Made by a program: the position numbers and the translations under genes | Assembly (NCBI GenBank): GCA_030063045.1 | Contig: JAQSEB010000031.1 | Coordinates: 1,364,001-1,428,000, forward strand | DNA from: Pratylenchus scribneri | Taxonomy: Eukaryota; Nematoda; Chromadorea; Rhabditida; Pratylenchidae | Direction of reading: 5' to 3' | Length of the DNA stretch: 64,000 nt | Part shown: in pieces, positions 24,201 to 35,528 of the stretch | Numbering within the stretch: the stretch's first letter is position 1 | Layout of the letters: each line of letters begins with the position of its first letter | Notes under the pieces: generated by a model | What the model saw: only the letters and a program-made list of their open reading frames with translations | Database searches by the model: none | Told to the model about the DNA's origin: nothing

Positions 24201-25228
24201 TGTTCAATTTTCACTTTTTAACCTTCAATGGCCAAAATTCTCCGCAAATTTCTTCATTTCCTCAAATAAATAATACAAAACAATGATTGATAAGCCAACA
24301 AAAAGGAAAAGCCTTTTGCCCTTCAAACAATGAATTTATTATTTTGTACCCATTGCCCATTGTTGATTAGAATATCGAGGAGAAATTCGTCATTTTTTAA
24401 ATTGAGAGTTAATGACGTGATCGAAGGGAACAACCCCCTTGGCCATTTTTGACTGATTCAATTCCCTCAAATGCTTTTCCCCCAAAAACATTTCACATTT
24501 ACATAGATTCCTTCCTTCCATTCCATTTTTTGGATCGCGTCATTCCCTCAACAAAAAAGCATAAAAATCGCCAAAATTGAATCATTTCCGTGAATTCCTT
24601 TAAAATGGCCAAATAAATTCAACAACAAAAGATCCTCGGAACGAATATTTTCTGCACAATAAAGATTTTTGGCCATTCAATTTCTAATCAATTTTTTTGG
24701 CCTTATCAATTTTCCTTTTGCCCTTTTGAATGAAGACCCACCAAGAGCGCGAGCAAAGAAAGGAGGCCGACAAAATGAAAAAAAGTGAAAGTTGAGGGAA
24801 GGGAGCAGCCGATGAACGGATTGAATGGAGGAGGACATTTCCATCATCCATTCTTTGCTTTGGCCAAATTTCCCCCTTTTCTTTATGGCTTCCTTTCATT
24901 CCCTTCAATTCCCCTTTTCTCTTTCACTTTTCGCCCAATTTTTGCTTTTGTTTGTTTTTTGATTTGCGCGACCACAAATCCATTCCCCTCAACTCCGAAT
25001 TCTTTCATCCTAGACAATTCCCCTCAGCTATGATCAAAATCCACAAAATTTTCGTGCCGATTTTTAATCTTTCCCCATCCGTCGATAAAATGGAATGAAT
25101 AATAGTTTGATTTCAAAGGCAAAATTGCAAAAATTGATTTGATTTTTCGGGGTTATAAGAAGGAATCCATTGACCTCTGTTCCTTTTCATTCATTAAATC
25201 TGTTGTAATTGCACGAAGAATCCACAAA
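21285..25228. other. Long intergenic region, no convincing gene
   Basis: Almost 4 kb, rich in GGAATG/CATTCC words, TGAATGAATGAA and poly-C/poly-G runs (for example 22868-22879 and 23510-23523). Long open frames on the minus strand at about 21666-22244 and 22716-23143 are Pro/Ser/Phe-rich low-complexity translations without domains, so they are not annotated. The region lies upstream of the homeobox gene start and may hold its regulatory DNA. Confidence 0.5.
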
Positions 25229-26862
25229 ATGGCATCGAATATTCGTTTTCCCCTTCCAATTTCAGCATCTCCATTCTTGAATATGGCCCAAATTCTCCCT
25301 TCTTCAGCCATTTCCACCCAATCCCTTTCCCCAAACTCTGCTGCCCCAACTGAATATTGCGTCCTTTTGATGGGAACTTGGCACAAACAACCATTGGTCC
25401 ATTTTCCCCCAATTCCCCTTTAATCCATCATATCTTTTATTCAGTTCCATCAAATGCAAATGGCCGCCAACAAATTCGAGCAGCACATTCAATATGCGGA
25501 CACCTGCTACCTCACATTCCAATTTGGGCCCGAGACAATTGTACTGGAACTGATCGATCCGGGAACGGTATTTTTTGGGGCATATTGGATATGCCCTTCA
25601 TTCCATTCATTTCATTTAGGAACACACGGGTGCCAGGGAAATGTCCATTCGAAAGTTAGCCAATAAAATTTAACATATTAATTAATCCCTATGGCCATTT
25701 TCAGAGCGGATGCCGCCATTCTCTGTTATGCTGCCTATAGCCCAGCTTCATTTCATACGTTGGCCAGCATTGCCGAAGATTTTAAATGTTTGGAGGAAGG
25801 AAGCCAAGTATAAAAATTCCTCTCAAATTAATCATTTCATTTTGTGACCAAATTTAGCCGGCTTCATTGCTTCTTTGCAATGAAGATCAATTGGTTGAAC
25901 ATTCTGAGCCGGATGAGGGCGAAAAAACGGATGGATCTGAGGGATATGGATCTGCATCGAATACTCCACCCGAAGAGGAAATTCCTCCAATGCAAAGTGC
26001 CAGAAGGCATTCAATGCAGAGAATTAGGCTGGAAAGGGACGAAGGCCAATGTCCGGTCACTAGGGAACAGGTAAACAAAATATCAATCCAATTTTACATA
26101 TTTCATTATTAAAAGGGTGAACAATTGGCCCGACAATTTGGCGAAGACTGCGAATTCCGTTCCATCTCATTCTCATCGATTCAACCAAATTTAAATCAAA
26201 TTATTCAACAATTAATTGAACGGGCAAAAAAGCATCGACAGAGCAGAGAAAGGTCAAGGTCCAAATCAAGGACAAATTCGAGGCGTTTATCGCCGATCAT
26301 CCCAATCCTGAGGAGAACTAGCTTGAAGAAATTGTTGGGCCATTCAAAAAATGATGCTCATCGAAAAGAATCATCAGAAATGCCAAACAATTTGGTCGAT
26401 GAAGAAAATGGGCGCAGCAAAAGAAATTCATCAATATTTGGAAATGCCCTCAGGGTGCTGGTCCATCCAAAGGAACGGACGAAATCACAGAACAAAGTGG
26501 CCGCCGTCAATGAAAGTTGGAGGAATAAAAATTACAAAAAATATCCGGCATGATATTCAGATGAAATCACCAAATCTACCTCATCAAATGCCGAAGGGGC
26601 TGAGACAACGCAAAGGACTCCATTTGGTTTGGAGGTGATTCCTCCTTCTAGCGAACCTTGTTCCGAACCATTCGCTTTTGACCCTGTCCGAGTGAATAAT
26701 TTTGTGGGCGAGGAGGAGGGCGAAAGGCATCAAACAAAGAGGGAATCCTTGGCCTTGGCCACAACAAAAACAACACAGCCAACCACAAATCAACAAAAAG
26801 GTGGATTTCGTCTGCGATCAATCAGCACACCAACTAATTCGGCGGCTTGCACCATCCAATGA
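25229..26862 (+). CDS. Ras-like small GTPase fold with lost nucleotide motifs (candidate pseudo-GTPase)
   Basis: Spliced exons give a recognisable Ras superfamily core. It reads EYCVLLMGTWHKQPLFHQM (beta1 and P-loop position), then YLTFQFGPETIVLELIDPGT (beta2-beta3), EHTGAREMSIRKADAAILCY, and finally VTREQGEQLARQFGEDCEF (G5 region). Key residues are missing. The P-loop GxxxxGK(S/T) is replaced by GTWHKQP, the DxxG motif is one residue short (D-P-G), and NKxD reads NEDQ. An acidic Ser-rich insertion sits between the G4 and G5 regions. The C-terminal tail is long and basic (RERSRSKSRTNSRR, TSLKKLLGH), with no CAAX box, ending at 26862. The last intron near 26500-26560 is uncertain. The pattern resembles RGK-like or other atypical Ras proteins. 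A start or exon further upstream is possible. Confidence 0.7.
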
Positions 26863-27252
26863 TTAAATATATTATTGATAATACTTATTTTCCTCATTTT
26901 TTACAAATCGGTGAATAAAATTAAATGCGGAACACTAAACGGATTTATGCGTTTGCCATTCAATTTTAATCATTTTATTCCTTCATATGTCCGATGTTTT
27001 CTTCATTTCCCTCATTTTTGGGCTAATAGTCCTTACGAGTCAATCAAATGGAGGAAATGGATAAAAATGACAAAGAGGAAAAGGCAGCAAATAAATATTC
27101 CTTTGATTTTATTGAAGTTTATTATTCTGATTGTGATTCTTTTTTTGATACAGAAATTAAATTATTCGGTTTATTTCTTTATATGTAAAAATGACCTAAA
27201 TAAAACCAAACATGAAATACATGTTTGGACTCTATACTCTAATATATAATTA
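26863..27252. other. 3' flank of the Ras-like gene
   Basis: AT-rich, with an AATAAA near 27200. No separate gene was seen; the open frame at 26875-27249 is an AT-rich artefact. Confidence 0.45.
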
Positions 27253-27803
27253 GGGCTGGCAAATATAGTGATCAAAAATCGCAAAATAGTTAACTAAAAT
27301 AGTGATACAAAATCGCAAAATAGTGATATAAATAGTGATAAAAACCCAAAATAGTGAAAAAAATTCAAAAAAAGTGACAAAAATTTCGCAAAAAAAATTT
27401 TTTTTGAAGAAAAAATCTTTAAAAAATTTGAGCAAAATGATCAAAATGTGAAATTTTTTGACAAAAAATGGGTTATTGAGAAAAAATTTTTAGACGAAAT
27501 TGATTTAATGGAAAAAAATTTTGATGAAATGGTTCACCAAGAGGGAAAATTTTGATTTTTTGAGAAAATTTTCAGAAAATTTCAAAAATTCCAAAATAGT
27601 GGTAATAGTGACATAAAAAAGCCGAAATAGTGATAAAAATAGTGAAATAGTGACAAAGTGGCAAAATAGTGAAAAAAAGTGAAAAAAGTGAAAATAAAGT
27701 TCAATATTTTGAGCTCAAATCAAGATAAAAATGTTTTTTATTGCGTTTTTATGCATAAATAATGCTAGGAAAAAAATAGTGAAATCACTATATTTGCCAG
27801 CCC
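27253..27803. mobile_element. MITE-like element with 20-bp terminal inverted repeats and TA duplication
   Basis: The left end GGGCTGGCAAATATAGTGAT (27253-27272) is the exact reverse complement of 27784-27803. Both ends are flanked by TA (27251-27252 and 27804-27805), the target duplication used by Tc1/mariner-type elements. The 551-bp interior is AT-rich with many copies of AAAATAGTGA and carries no transposase frame. It is therefore a non-autonomous element. Confidence 0.88.
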
Positions 27804-27805
27804 TA

Positions 27806-27967
27806 GTTGTATGTCTATATTTTCTATTGTATTTGTTCATTGTCTTTTGTTTCTGTATTTCTTGAATAAAATGTAAAAAAAAGAACATTCTTTTTTTTAC
27901 ATTTTATTCAAGAAATACAGAAACAAAAGACAATGAACAAATACAATAGAAAATATAGACATACAAC
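27806..27967. repeat. Perfect 80-bp palindrome with 2-nt spacer
   Basis: 27806-27885 is the exact reverse complement of 27888-27967, with only CA between. Each arm contains TTGAATAAAATGTAAAAAA, a polyadenylation region almost identical to the 3'UTR of the major sperm protein gene at about 30640-30675. It lies at the 3' end of the minus-strand kinase gene and directly abuts the MITE. Confidence 0.95.
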
Positions 27968-28036
27968 ATACAACAATTATTTACAATTTACAAAAATGGA
28001 AAAATATCACAATTTTGAATTGCTGTCTTCTTTCTT

Positions 28037-29601
28037 TTATTTCTTCTCGTCATCTTTGCTGCCCGCCGGTCGAACATCAGCCTTGCCATTGCCGCCATTC
28101 TTTGTTGTTGCTGCTGCTTTGTTGGCCCGCTTCTCCTTGTCGCTTCGAAATTTCTGCAGCAGCTCGGCATTTTCCGGTATGTCGTCAAGCGTATCATCGA
28201 TTGTTTCTTCTCCATCCTTTGCATTGTTGGTTTGCGATGTTGAAGAGAAGATGGAGTCGGCAGTCCTGAGCGAATCCTCATTATCATCGTCATCGGCGCC
28301 TTTCTGAAAAATAAATAAATTAGAAGTTTAAAATTAACTTAAAAATTAAATTTAACCCACCTCACGGACAGCGTGGTGCTTTTTATCATCGTTGGTCGTC
28401 CCATCCAAATTCTCCTCGCTCCTTTCTCGCTCCCATTCGAATGGCTCTTGTGGTTCATTTGCAAGCAGATTCACGCCTCTCGCCAGCAGGTCCTCGTGCA
28501 TCCAGCGTTGGTATTGATCATATTTGGGCTCATCAGCAAATCCAAGGCGACGAAGTGATTGACTGATCCTTTTGAAAGAAGGCGGACAATCCTGTTAAAA
28601 ATGATGTGCAATTTAGTACAATTTAGTATCCGAAAAACAAAACCAACCTTGAACAATTCTCCATCGGTGATTTCCCCCTTCCTCTTTTCCTTCTGCTTCG
28701 TCGGGAGACCGGCCCAGGGCAGTGGTGGAGCGCAAAATTCGACCAGGCAATACTAAAATGTTGGGAGCATTATAAAATTAAAATCAATCCAGCATTCGGA
28801 CTCACCATAACACCCCATAGGTCATCAACTCTGCCTTGATCCGCTCTGTGTGCATTGTATGAGCAATATCGATGTGTGCCGCGAAAATTTACCTAAAATA
28901 AATGGGAAATGTAAAAGAAAACAAAAAATTAAATTTGCAAACCTTTGCCCTCTTTTCTCTCAGCTTCTTCTTTGTTTCATCCGTGTATATGAAGCGAGCA
29001 AGGCCAAAATCGAACAGGTAGATCATCGATGTGCGCTTGTAGCCAGGTGCCATGTTCTGTAAAAATATGAATGATTATTGATTGTAATTAAAATCCGTAT
29101 GAAGACTTACTGCTGGTTTGACGTCCCTGTGTATGAATCCTGCTTTGTGCATTCGTTTGAAGGCGGCCATCAACTGGATTCCAATTTTGAGTGTTGTTTT
29201 ATCGCTGAACTTCCGGCCAACTTGTTGCCTTCTCCAGTCCTCCAGCGGTTTTGTGAGCAGAGTTATGACGAGATAACTGAAATTTGAACAAATTAAATCC
29301 ACCCACAAAATTTATTTTACCCATTGACTTACTTGTATTGCTCCGTTTGTCCTTGGTCGTGGATCGTGCAAAAATACTTCTGGTTCTCGCCATCCGGGAC
29401 TTGCAATTTTTGTAGCACATAGATCTCCATTCTCAACAATTCGTCGAATTTGCTTTTCTGCCGCTCCTCGACCTTCATTGCTGCAAAACGTCGTTGATCC
29501 GCTTTTGATGTGACACTGACGAGGAATACACTGCCAAACGTTCCCTCTCCGAGTTTGCCTTGGATTTCCCACTTGCCGATCGTTCTTTGTCTGTTGAGCA
29601 T
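28037..29601 (-). CDS. CK1/TTBK-like protein kinase
   Basis: A casein kinase 1 superfamily kinase of the kind greatly expanded in nematodes and often sperm specific. ATG at 29601 (MLNRQRTIGKWEIQ) has an AG acceptor just upstream. The glycine loop is GKLGEGTFGSVF and the catalytic lysine is in FAAMKVEE. The catalytic loop is FIHRDVKPANMAPG and the DFG motif is YLFDFGLARF. The CK1-type segment RGTHRYCSYNAH replaces the usual APE region, and VDDLWGVMYCLVEF follows. The C-terminal tail after about 28470 is acidic, then Lys/Asp-rich, ending SKDDEKK at 28037. Six exons with short introns. All catalytic residues are present. It is divergently paired with the major sperm protein gene, which suggests shared spermatogenic expression. 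Confidence 0.9.
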
Positions 29602-30049
29602 TTGCTGAAATTGAAAAATGGTTAAAAATTGTTACAAATGAAAAATGAATCTGACCTGGAATTTGGGTGCCGATTTGGAGCAAGGACTGGATACAAAAGG
29701 GAATGCTGGATTTTGAAGATGGATATGACGGGTTGCTTTGTTGTTATGGATGGGTTGGTTCGTTCGCACATGCCGAACTAAATGATAGACGGGCTTTTAT
29801 ATCTGAAATTTCCTTGTTTTACATTAGAAAAACCCAGCTTCTGTGTACTATACGGAAAAATCGATATGAATATTTCCATACGATAAATCAATACGGTAAT
29901 AAAAATATCATTTTCTCTCGTCTATGTTTGCTCATTTGTTGAAGTATAAAAGCCACTGCCTCGGCATCATTCAGCATCAACCGATCAACCAACAAACGAC
30001 AAGCAAATCAATCTCTTCAAGAAGCAAACAACCAATCTCGACGATCAAC
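29602..30049. promoter_or_regulatory. Shared divergent promoter region, kinase / major sperm protein
   Basis: A 448-bp spacer between two divergent start codons. It contains four GATA cores (29784, 29800 on minus, 29863, 29882). GATA sites drive msp genes in C. elegans, but four cores are near what this base composition would give by chance. The 5'UTR of the sperm gene (about 29960-30049) is rich in CAA repeats. The promoter role is inferred from the arrangement. Confidence 0.5.
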
Positions 30050-30487
30050 ATGGCACAAATTCCACCCGGCGACATTGCGACACAACCAGGACAAAAGGTC
30101 ATCTTCAACGCCCCGTTCGATGACAAGCACACCTACTACATGAAGGTCAGTTAATTTAAAATTAAAATTTCCAAATCAAATAATAAATCCCTTTTCCCAC
30201 AGATCATCAACTCCGGCGGTCACCGCATCGGCTTCGCCTTCAAAACGACCAACCCGCAACGTCTGAACATGGACCCGCCCAATGGAGTGCTTGACCCGAA
30301 GGAATCCATCAACATTGCCATCTCCTGCGATGCCTTCGATTCTGCAACAGAGGCCACCAACAACGACCGCGTCACCGTGGAATGGACCAACACACCGGAG
30401 GGAGCAGCCAAGCAATTCCGTCGCGAATGGTTCCAAGGAGATGGCATGGTCCGCCGCAAGAATCTGCCGATCGAATACAACATGTGA
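30050..30487 (+). CDS. msp: Major sperm protein (MSP)
   Basis: The nematode-specific cytoskeletal protein that polymerises to drive the crawling of amoeboid sperm; it is also released as an oocyte signal. Two exons, 30050-30145 and 30203-30487, encode 126 residues, the family's standard length. It opens [20 protein letters not shown], has the Ig-like fold segments ([33 protein letters not shown]), and ends [12 protein letters not shown]. The reading frame is intact and GC-richer than its surroundings, as expected of a highly expressed gene. The 3'UTR carries TTGAATAAAATG at about 30650. This is the clearest taxonomic marker in the window. Confidence 0.98.
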
Positions 30488-31408
30488 TGCGCCGAAGACA
30501 ACCATAGGATCGATCTCTCCCACGTCCCCATGCCCATTCCAACTCTCTATTCTTGTAATTTGTCATGTCCCCATTCCCTTCCATCCACTATTGTTCTTCC
30601 CCTAATGTCATCATATCTATAATTTGTTCCATATATTATTGTTGTATTTCTTGAATAAAATGTAAAAAAAAAGAATTTTCGGAAATTGTATATTTTTAAG
30701 AATGGAAAGAGTCCTAGGATGGAAAGAGTCCATAAATACAAAATCTGATTTGATTCCATTCCATATGAATTCCATACAAAAATTATGAGGAGAGAGGAGT
30801 CGTTGGATATGTTTTAGAACGGATTTTAAGGGTTTACTAACATGCTGAACCCGAAACATTGATTTTTTGGTTCATTCAATTTCTGTAAATTGATGAAAGA
30901 AACCGGTTTGGATAAAATGCCTTAAATGGGACTTTTTCGGTGAAAATGCTTTAGCACCACACAACTCCCCAACCGAACACCCAAAGTAGAGTTCAAAGAT
31001 CTAGCTAAATTTTTAACACATTGGTTTGGTTCCCGCTGGCTCAAGCCAGAATTTCATTTGGATTCCCATTCTCGTTTAAATCATATTCACCATTTTTCAA
31101 TACAAAAATAATAATTAAACATTTATACTGATTGATCATCAAAATGGATTAATGGCCAAAGGATTTGTGGTATGATGATACCATGGGTGGGGGAAGGGAT
31201 GGGAGGAGGAGTGTCCATGCCACATTATATTTTTTGCTATTATTCATTCAAAATTTGAATTATTTGATGCGAAAATAAAATACAGAAATAAATAAATAAA
31301 TTAGGCGATTAAAGAGAATGTGAAAATAGGATGAGAACATTTTTTGATGGCAATTTGTGAATGAGATTTTGAGATGGATGGCAAAGAATATGTGATTTGG
31401 GGGATGGA
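30488..31408. other. Intergenic, no gene seen
   Basis: 3'UTR and polyadenylation signal of the sperm gene, then AT-rich spacer. A short direct repeat (ATGGAAAGAGTCC, about 30703 and 30719) is present. No other features were seen. Confidence 0.5.
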
Positions 31409-33536
31409 TCATTTTTTGCCCGATCGTTTTGTTGAATTCGCTTTTCGTTTCCTCGTCTTGCTTCCCCGCTTGTTGGTCAAAATGCACACCAAACGCCGTA
31501 AAGCTGTTCCAATTCGTCCATGACTTCCACCGTTGTTGCCAGTTCCGCATGACTTCGTTGGTTGTTGTTCAAAATGTCCACCTCCAATTGGTTCCGGTTG
31601 ATGGCCAATGGAACATTCCATGGAAGAATTGCCGGAGGTGGTTGTGGTAATTTCGGTTGATGGGTTTTGGATCATTTTGAGGCCAGTTCGTTGTTTCATT
31701 GGACTTGTTGATTGGTCACAGACTGAAAATCAAAAATATATTTTGCAAAAATTATTTTGATGACCCGGTTGGTTTTGTTTGGCTTTTAGTTGGTGGAAAC
31801 GAGACCCAGTGGCAATTTTAGGAAGAGTAGCCGATTTTTGCATGTTCACCATAATTGCATGAGAAAACTCAAAATCTTGAGGAAATTCCGAAACTAAAAT
31901 TACCTTAAAATAATAATACCTTGTTGTTTTTGAACATTAAGGTCTCGTTCATTTGGCACATTTAGACCTCGGGCTGCATTTGTGTGCTGCACCCAAGCGG
32001 TTGGATCAATTGGACGAACTGGTTCGGCCGGTGGTGGTCGGAAGAATGTGTGCATTGGTCTGGGAATTTCGCCGCGGGCGCAAGTCAATTTTAATTGGCT
32101 TAACAAGAAAATATTAGTCCAAATTTAATAATTATTATTCACCCTCTATTCTCAACTGCATTTCGGACTGCTTGTGAAAGGATTTTGATTGAATCTTCCG
32201 GTGAATCGTATTCATCCAATGGAATTCCATTGATTTCGAGAAGAATATATCCTGGCTTTATTCGACCATCCAATGCGACTAGACTATCTGCCAAATTTAT
32301 TTTAAAATTATTTTTAATTATTTTTAATTTACTTGGAATGACTTCATGCACCACAATCCCATAAAATGATCGATTCCTCTTCACAACAACGGACATTCCA
32401 AATGGTCGTCGATTGTCCATATTGAAGGTGACCTATTCGATATTAATTTGATATTTTAATTTATTTTCTTGATAACCGTAATCAAATCCAATGCCATTGA
32501 AATTTCGGTGTCCTCAAATGTGCTTGACATAAAAGAAGGTGGCGGAGAGCGTCGATAGCGTTTACGTTTTTCCCTTGTCCACATTGGTTTATTGTTGCCA
32601 TCAAATCGCCGATTTGAGCTCATCATTGGATTATTGTGATGATGATGATGGCCATGGCCACCTCCAACACCATCCATTCCATAATGACGAGTAGCATATT
32701 GACGATGTGGATTTTGCTGAGAAACGCTGGTAAAATCGGTGGTCGTGTATCTAAGAATGGAATATTTGATCGAATAATTAATGAATATTAATACTGACTG
32801 AGAATCTTCATCAGAAAGACTGCTAGCAAAATTGGAATCAGCGAAAAGACGATTTTGACTCTCTTCTGGTTGCTCTGATTAAAAATCAATTCCATCATTA
32901 AATTTATGATGATTCTTTTTAACCTTGGCCGGCGAAAATCATTTTTGATTCAGGATAAAGTGTGGATGTTCTTTTTGTAGTGAGTGGCGCACGAATTTGT
33001 CGATTCTCCTTTGGCTGATATTGATTAACCATTTGTGGCATTATTGGAGCATTCGAAATGAATTCATGGCCTGGATTTTCAGACAGAAGAAAAATTTCAA
33101 AACGACGATTTGCATTAGGCCTTAATGCTTCGAATTCATTGCGAATTTCGGCCTTCACTTCTCTATAAAAATTTAAATATTAAACGATAAACGTCGTAAA
33201 AATATAAAATTACGCATTCAATGCTGAATCCATCACTTTCAAATAATATTTGTAGTTTCGTCTGGTAATGAATTTTTTGAAGTCATTTAGGGTGATTTTT
33301 GATGGCGGAACAGGTATTTCGGTGGAATATGGCATTGCTTGATCGTCTACGAAGTAATATATCTAAAAGAGTAATTATTAATTAATAGTGCCTTTTAAAA
33401 TTACCTTCGTTGTCAATGGCTCTGGTTCAACCTCCATTATTGGGAATTTATTATCAAATTGTTGCAGCGCATCCGTAGGCAAATTATTCTTTAAGCAGCG
33501 AGAAATTTCATTTTCGGAGTTCTCTTTGTCTTCCAT
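31409..33536 (-). CDS. Dishevelled-like Wnt signalling protein lacking a DEP domain
   Basis: Dishevelled transduces Wnt signals from Frizzled through DIX-mediated polymers. ATG at 33536 begins a short acidic leader. The DIX domain follows as IYYFVDDQAMPYSTEIPVPP, KITLNDFKKFITRRNYKYYL and KVMDSALNA. A variable linker includes a His-rich run (HGHHHHHN) and RRSPPPSF. The PDZ domain reads NMDNRRPFGMSVVVKRN, then VALDGRIKPGYILLEING and SIKILSQAVRN. After it comes the diagnostic Dishevelled segment EPVRPIDPTAWVQHT. Where DEP should follow, there is only one exon of Ser/Thr/Gly-rich and then basic sequence (KRGSKTRKRK), stopping at 31409. Splice phases were checked at the last junctions. The closest C. 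elegans genes are dsh-1, dsh-2 and mig-5. Confidence 0.85.
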
Positions 33537-34035
33537 TTTTTTAAAATTAAATAAACACAAATTAAATAATAAATTCTAAAAAAATTCAATTAAAATCTAA
33601 GATAAAATTTTTAAAAAATAAATCGGTTCATTGAGACTTTTCAACCTCCCCATCCCCCTCCAATTTTGGGATGCTTACGCTGCGTTGTGAGTGTGAGCCA
33701 GCCAAAAACCCCCCAAAAGAAGCCAGTCAAAATTCCTGATTTTTAATTAATTTGGCTATTTATTTTATTTTGGATGAATTGTCATATAAAAATAAATAAA
33801 ATTTCTATTTTTTGATGATTTTGTTTTTCTGATTTTATTTTTTTGATCATCTTCATCTTCCTAATTCAACTTTATCAATCAATCGGCTTCTAGAGCTGAA
33901 TGCAGAAGCTGGAATTTTATGATTGCATTAATTGATTATTTTCAATTTTATCAGTGTAATTATTTCAATTCAGCGTTTAGCCTATTATAAAGCCTGATAA
34001 ATTAAAATTTTAAACTAAATCATCATCAATCAAAG
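33537..34035. other. Divergent spacer, Dishevelled-like / proteasome alpha-7
   Basis: About 500 bp of AT-rich sequence between two divergent start codons, presumably containing both promoters. No distinct motif was identified. Confidence 0.45.
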
Positions 34036-34961
34036 ATGGAACGCTATGACAGAGCAATCACAATTTTTTCGCCAGATGGTCGTCTATTCCAAGTTGATTA
34101 TGCGCAAGAAGCCGTGAAAAAGGGTTCAACAGCAGTTGCAGTCAAAGGGAAAGATTGTGTGGTGATAGGCGTTGAAAAGGTTACACAACCAATTAATTCT
34201 ATTTTTCACAAAGAATTTATTTTAGAAATCGGTTCCGATTTTACAAGATGATCGAACCATCCGTAAAATTCACGAATTGGATAACGTAAGTCATATTCTA
34301 TATTGCCCAAAATGAATTATATTCTTTTTAATATTCACAGCACATTATGGCCGCATTTTCCGGTTTGAGTGCTGATGCTCGCGTTCTCATTGACCATGCT
34401 CGACGTGAATGCGAATCCTACAAATTGACACTTGAAGATCCGGTCAAATTGAAACATATTTCTCGTATTGTTGCTGATATCAAACAGGTGTTTAAACAAA
34501 TTATACAATCATTCACTTATTTAAGGAATTCACACAAACGACTGGCCGACGTCCTTTCGGTATTTCTATGCTCATTGGTGGCTTCGACCCAGATGGAACT
34601 CCGCATCTCTTCACGACTGAGCCATCCGGTGTTTATTACGAATTACAAGCTGGTTCCATTGGCCGAAATGAAAGAGTGGTCAAGGAATACCTGGAAAAGC
34701 ATTACAATGATGAGACAATCGCCAATGAGGATAGCACACTGAAATTAATGGTCAAAGCACTTTCACCTGTTGTACAATCTGGTGCACAGAATATGGAAAT
34801 TGCGGTAAATTTTATTTAAATAGATTAATCTCATCAAAAAATTCAAATAGATTATGAAATTGGATGCAAACCGAGAATGTACTCAGAAACTTCTGACCAC
34901 CAACGAAATTGATGATCTGTTGAAACAAATTGAACGAGAACAGCAGATGGAAGTTGCTTAA
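34036..34961 (+). CDS. pas-4: 20S proteasome subunit alpha type-7
   Basis: A structural alpha-ring subunit of the 20S proteasome. It starts [20 protein letters not shown], where the YDRA.T.FSPDGRL.QVEYA pattern is the alpha-subunit signature. Splicing then gives [60 protein letters not shown] and [20 protein letters not shown]. It ends [12 protein letters not shown] at 34961. RPFG and the C-terminal Glu-rich tail fit alpha-7 (PSMA7). Five exons, intact. Confidence 0.95.
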
Positions 34962-35528
34962 ATTCCTGCTGGACCAATAAACTGGATTATTTTATTCGTT
35001 TTTGTTTATTTCCTTCATTGCTTTGCTTGGAATAAATTTATTTATTATTTTTTATGCAAAATTACATTCCATATTCGTAAAATACGAAGTGATAACTGAT
35101 TATATATCAATGAACATTGTTTATCATTATCATAATTCATAAATTATCGGTTCGCCTTCTAAACGGCTAAAACATTGCTTTTTTAAATGAGGGGAGATGA
35201 TGATTGATGATTAAAGTTTAAGTGTAGCTTAGATCAATTACAAAGAAGGGTTTATTTATTAAAGAATAAATAGGGCGAAACAGACAAGGGGGGGGGGAAT
35301 ACTCTTTCCTACGTCAACACTAAAATTCCATGTGCAAAAGAATGGATGGACTTTGAACTTTGTTACCCATTTTACTTCTCGTTCTTTATTTTCCTTGATT
35401 CCATTCACAATATTAGGGAAAAAATAAATAATTGATCAAATTAGGCTAAGGAATAATGTGAAATTAAATATTATAATTTAGAGTTTAAATCGCATTTTGA
35501 ATAAAATATTAATTTCTGCTGGCCGAAA
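34962..35528. other. Intergenic, no gene seen
   Basis: AT-rich spacer with a poly-G run near 35290. No coding evidence was seen. Confidence 0.5.

Noticed and set aside
29667..29942. Plus-strand open frame in the kinase/sperm-gene spacer
   Set aside because: No domain, lies in the promoter region, and has no splice or homology support.
29602..30049. GATA sites as proof of sperm-specific control
   Set aside because: Four 4-base cores in 448 bp are near chance for this composition; kept only as a note.
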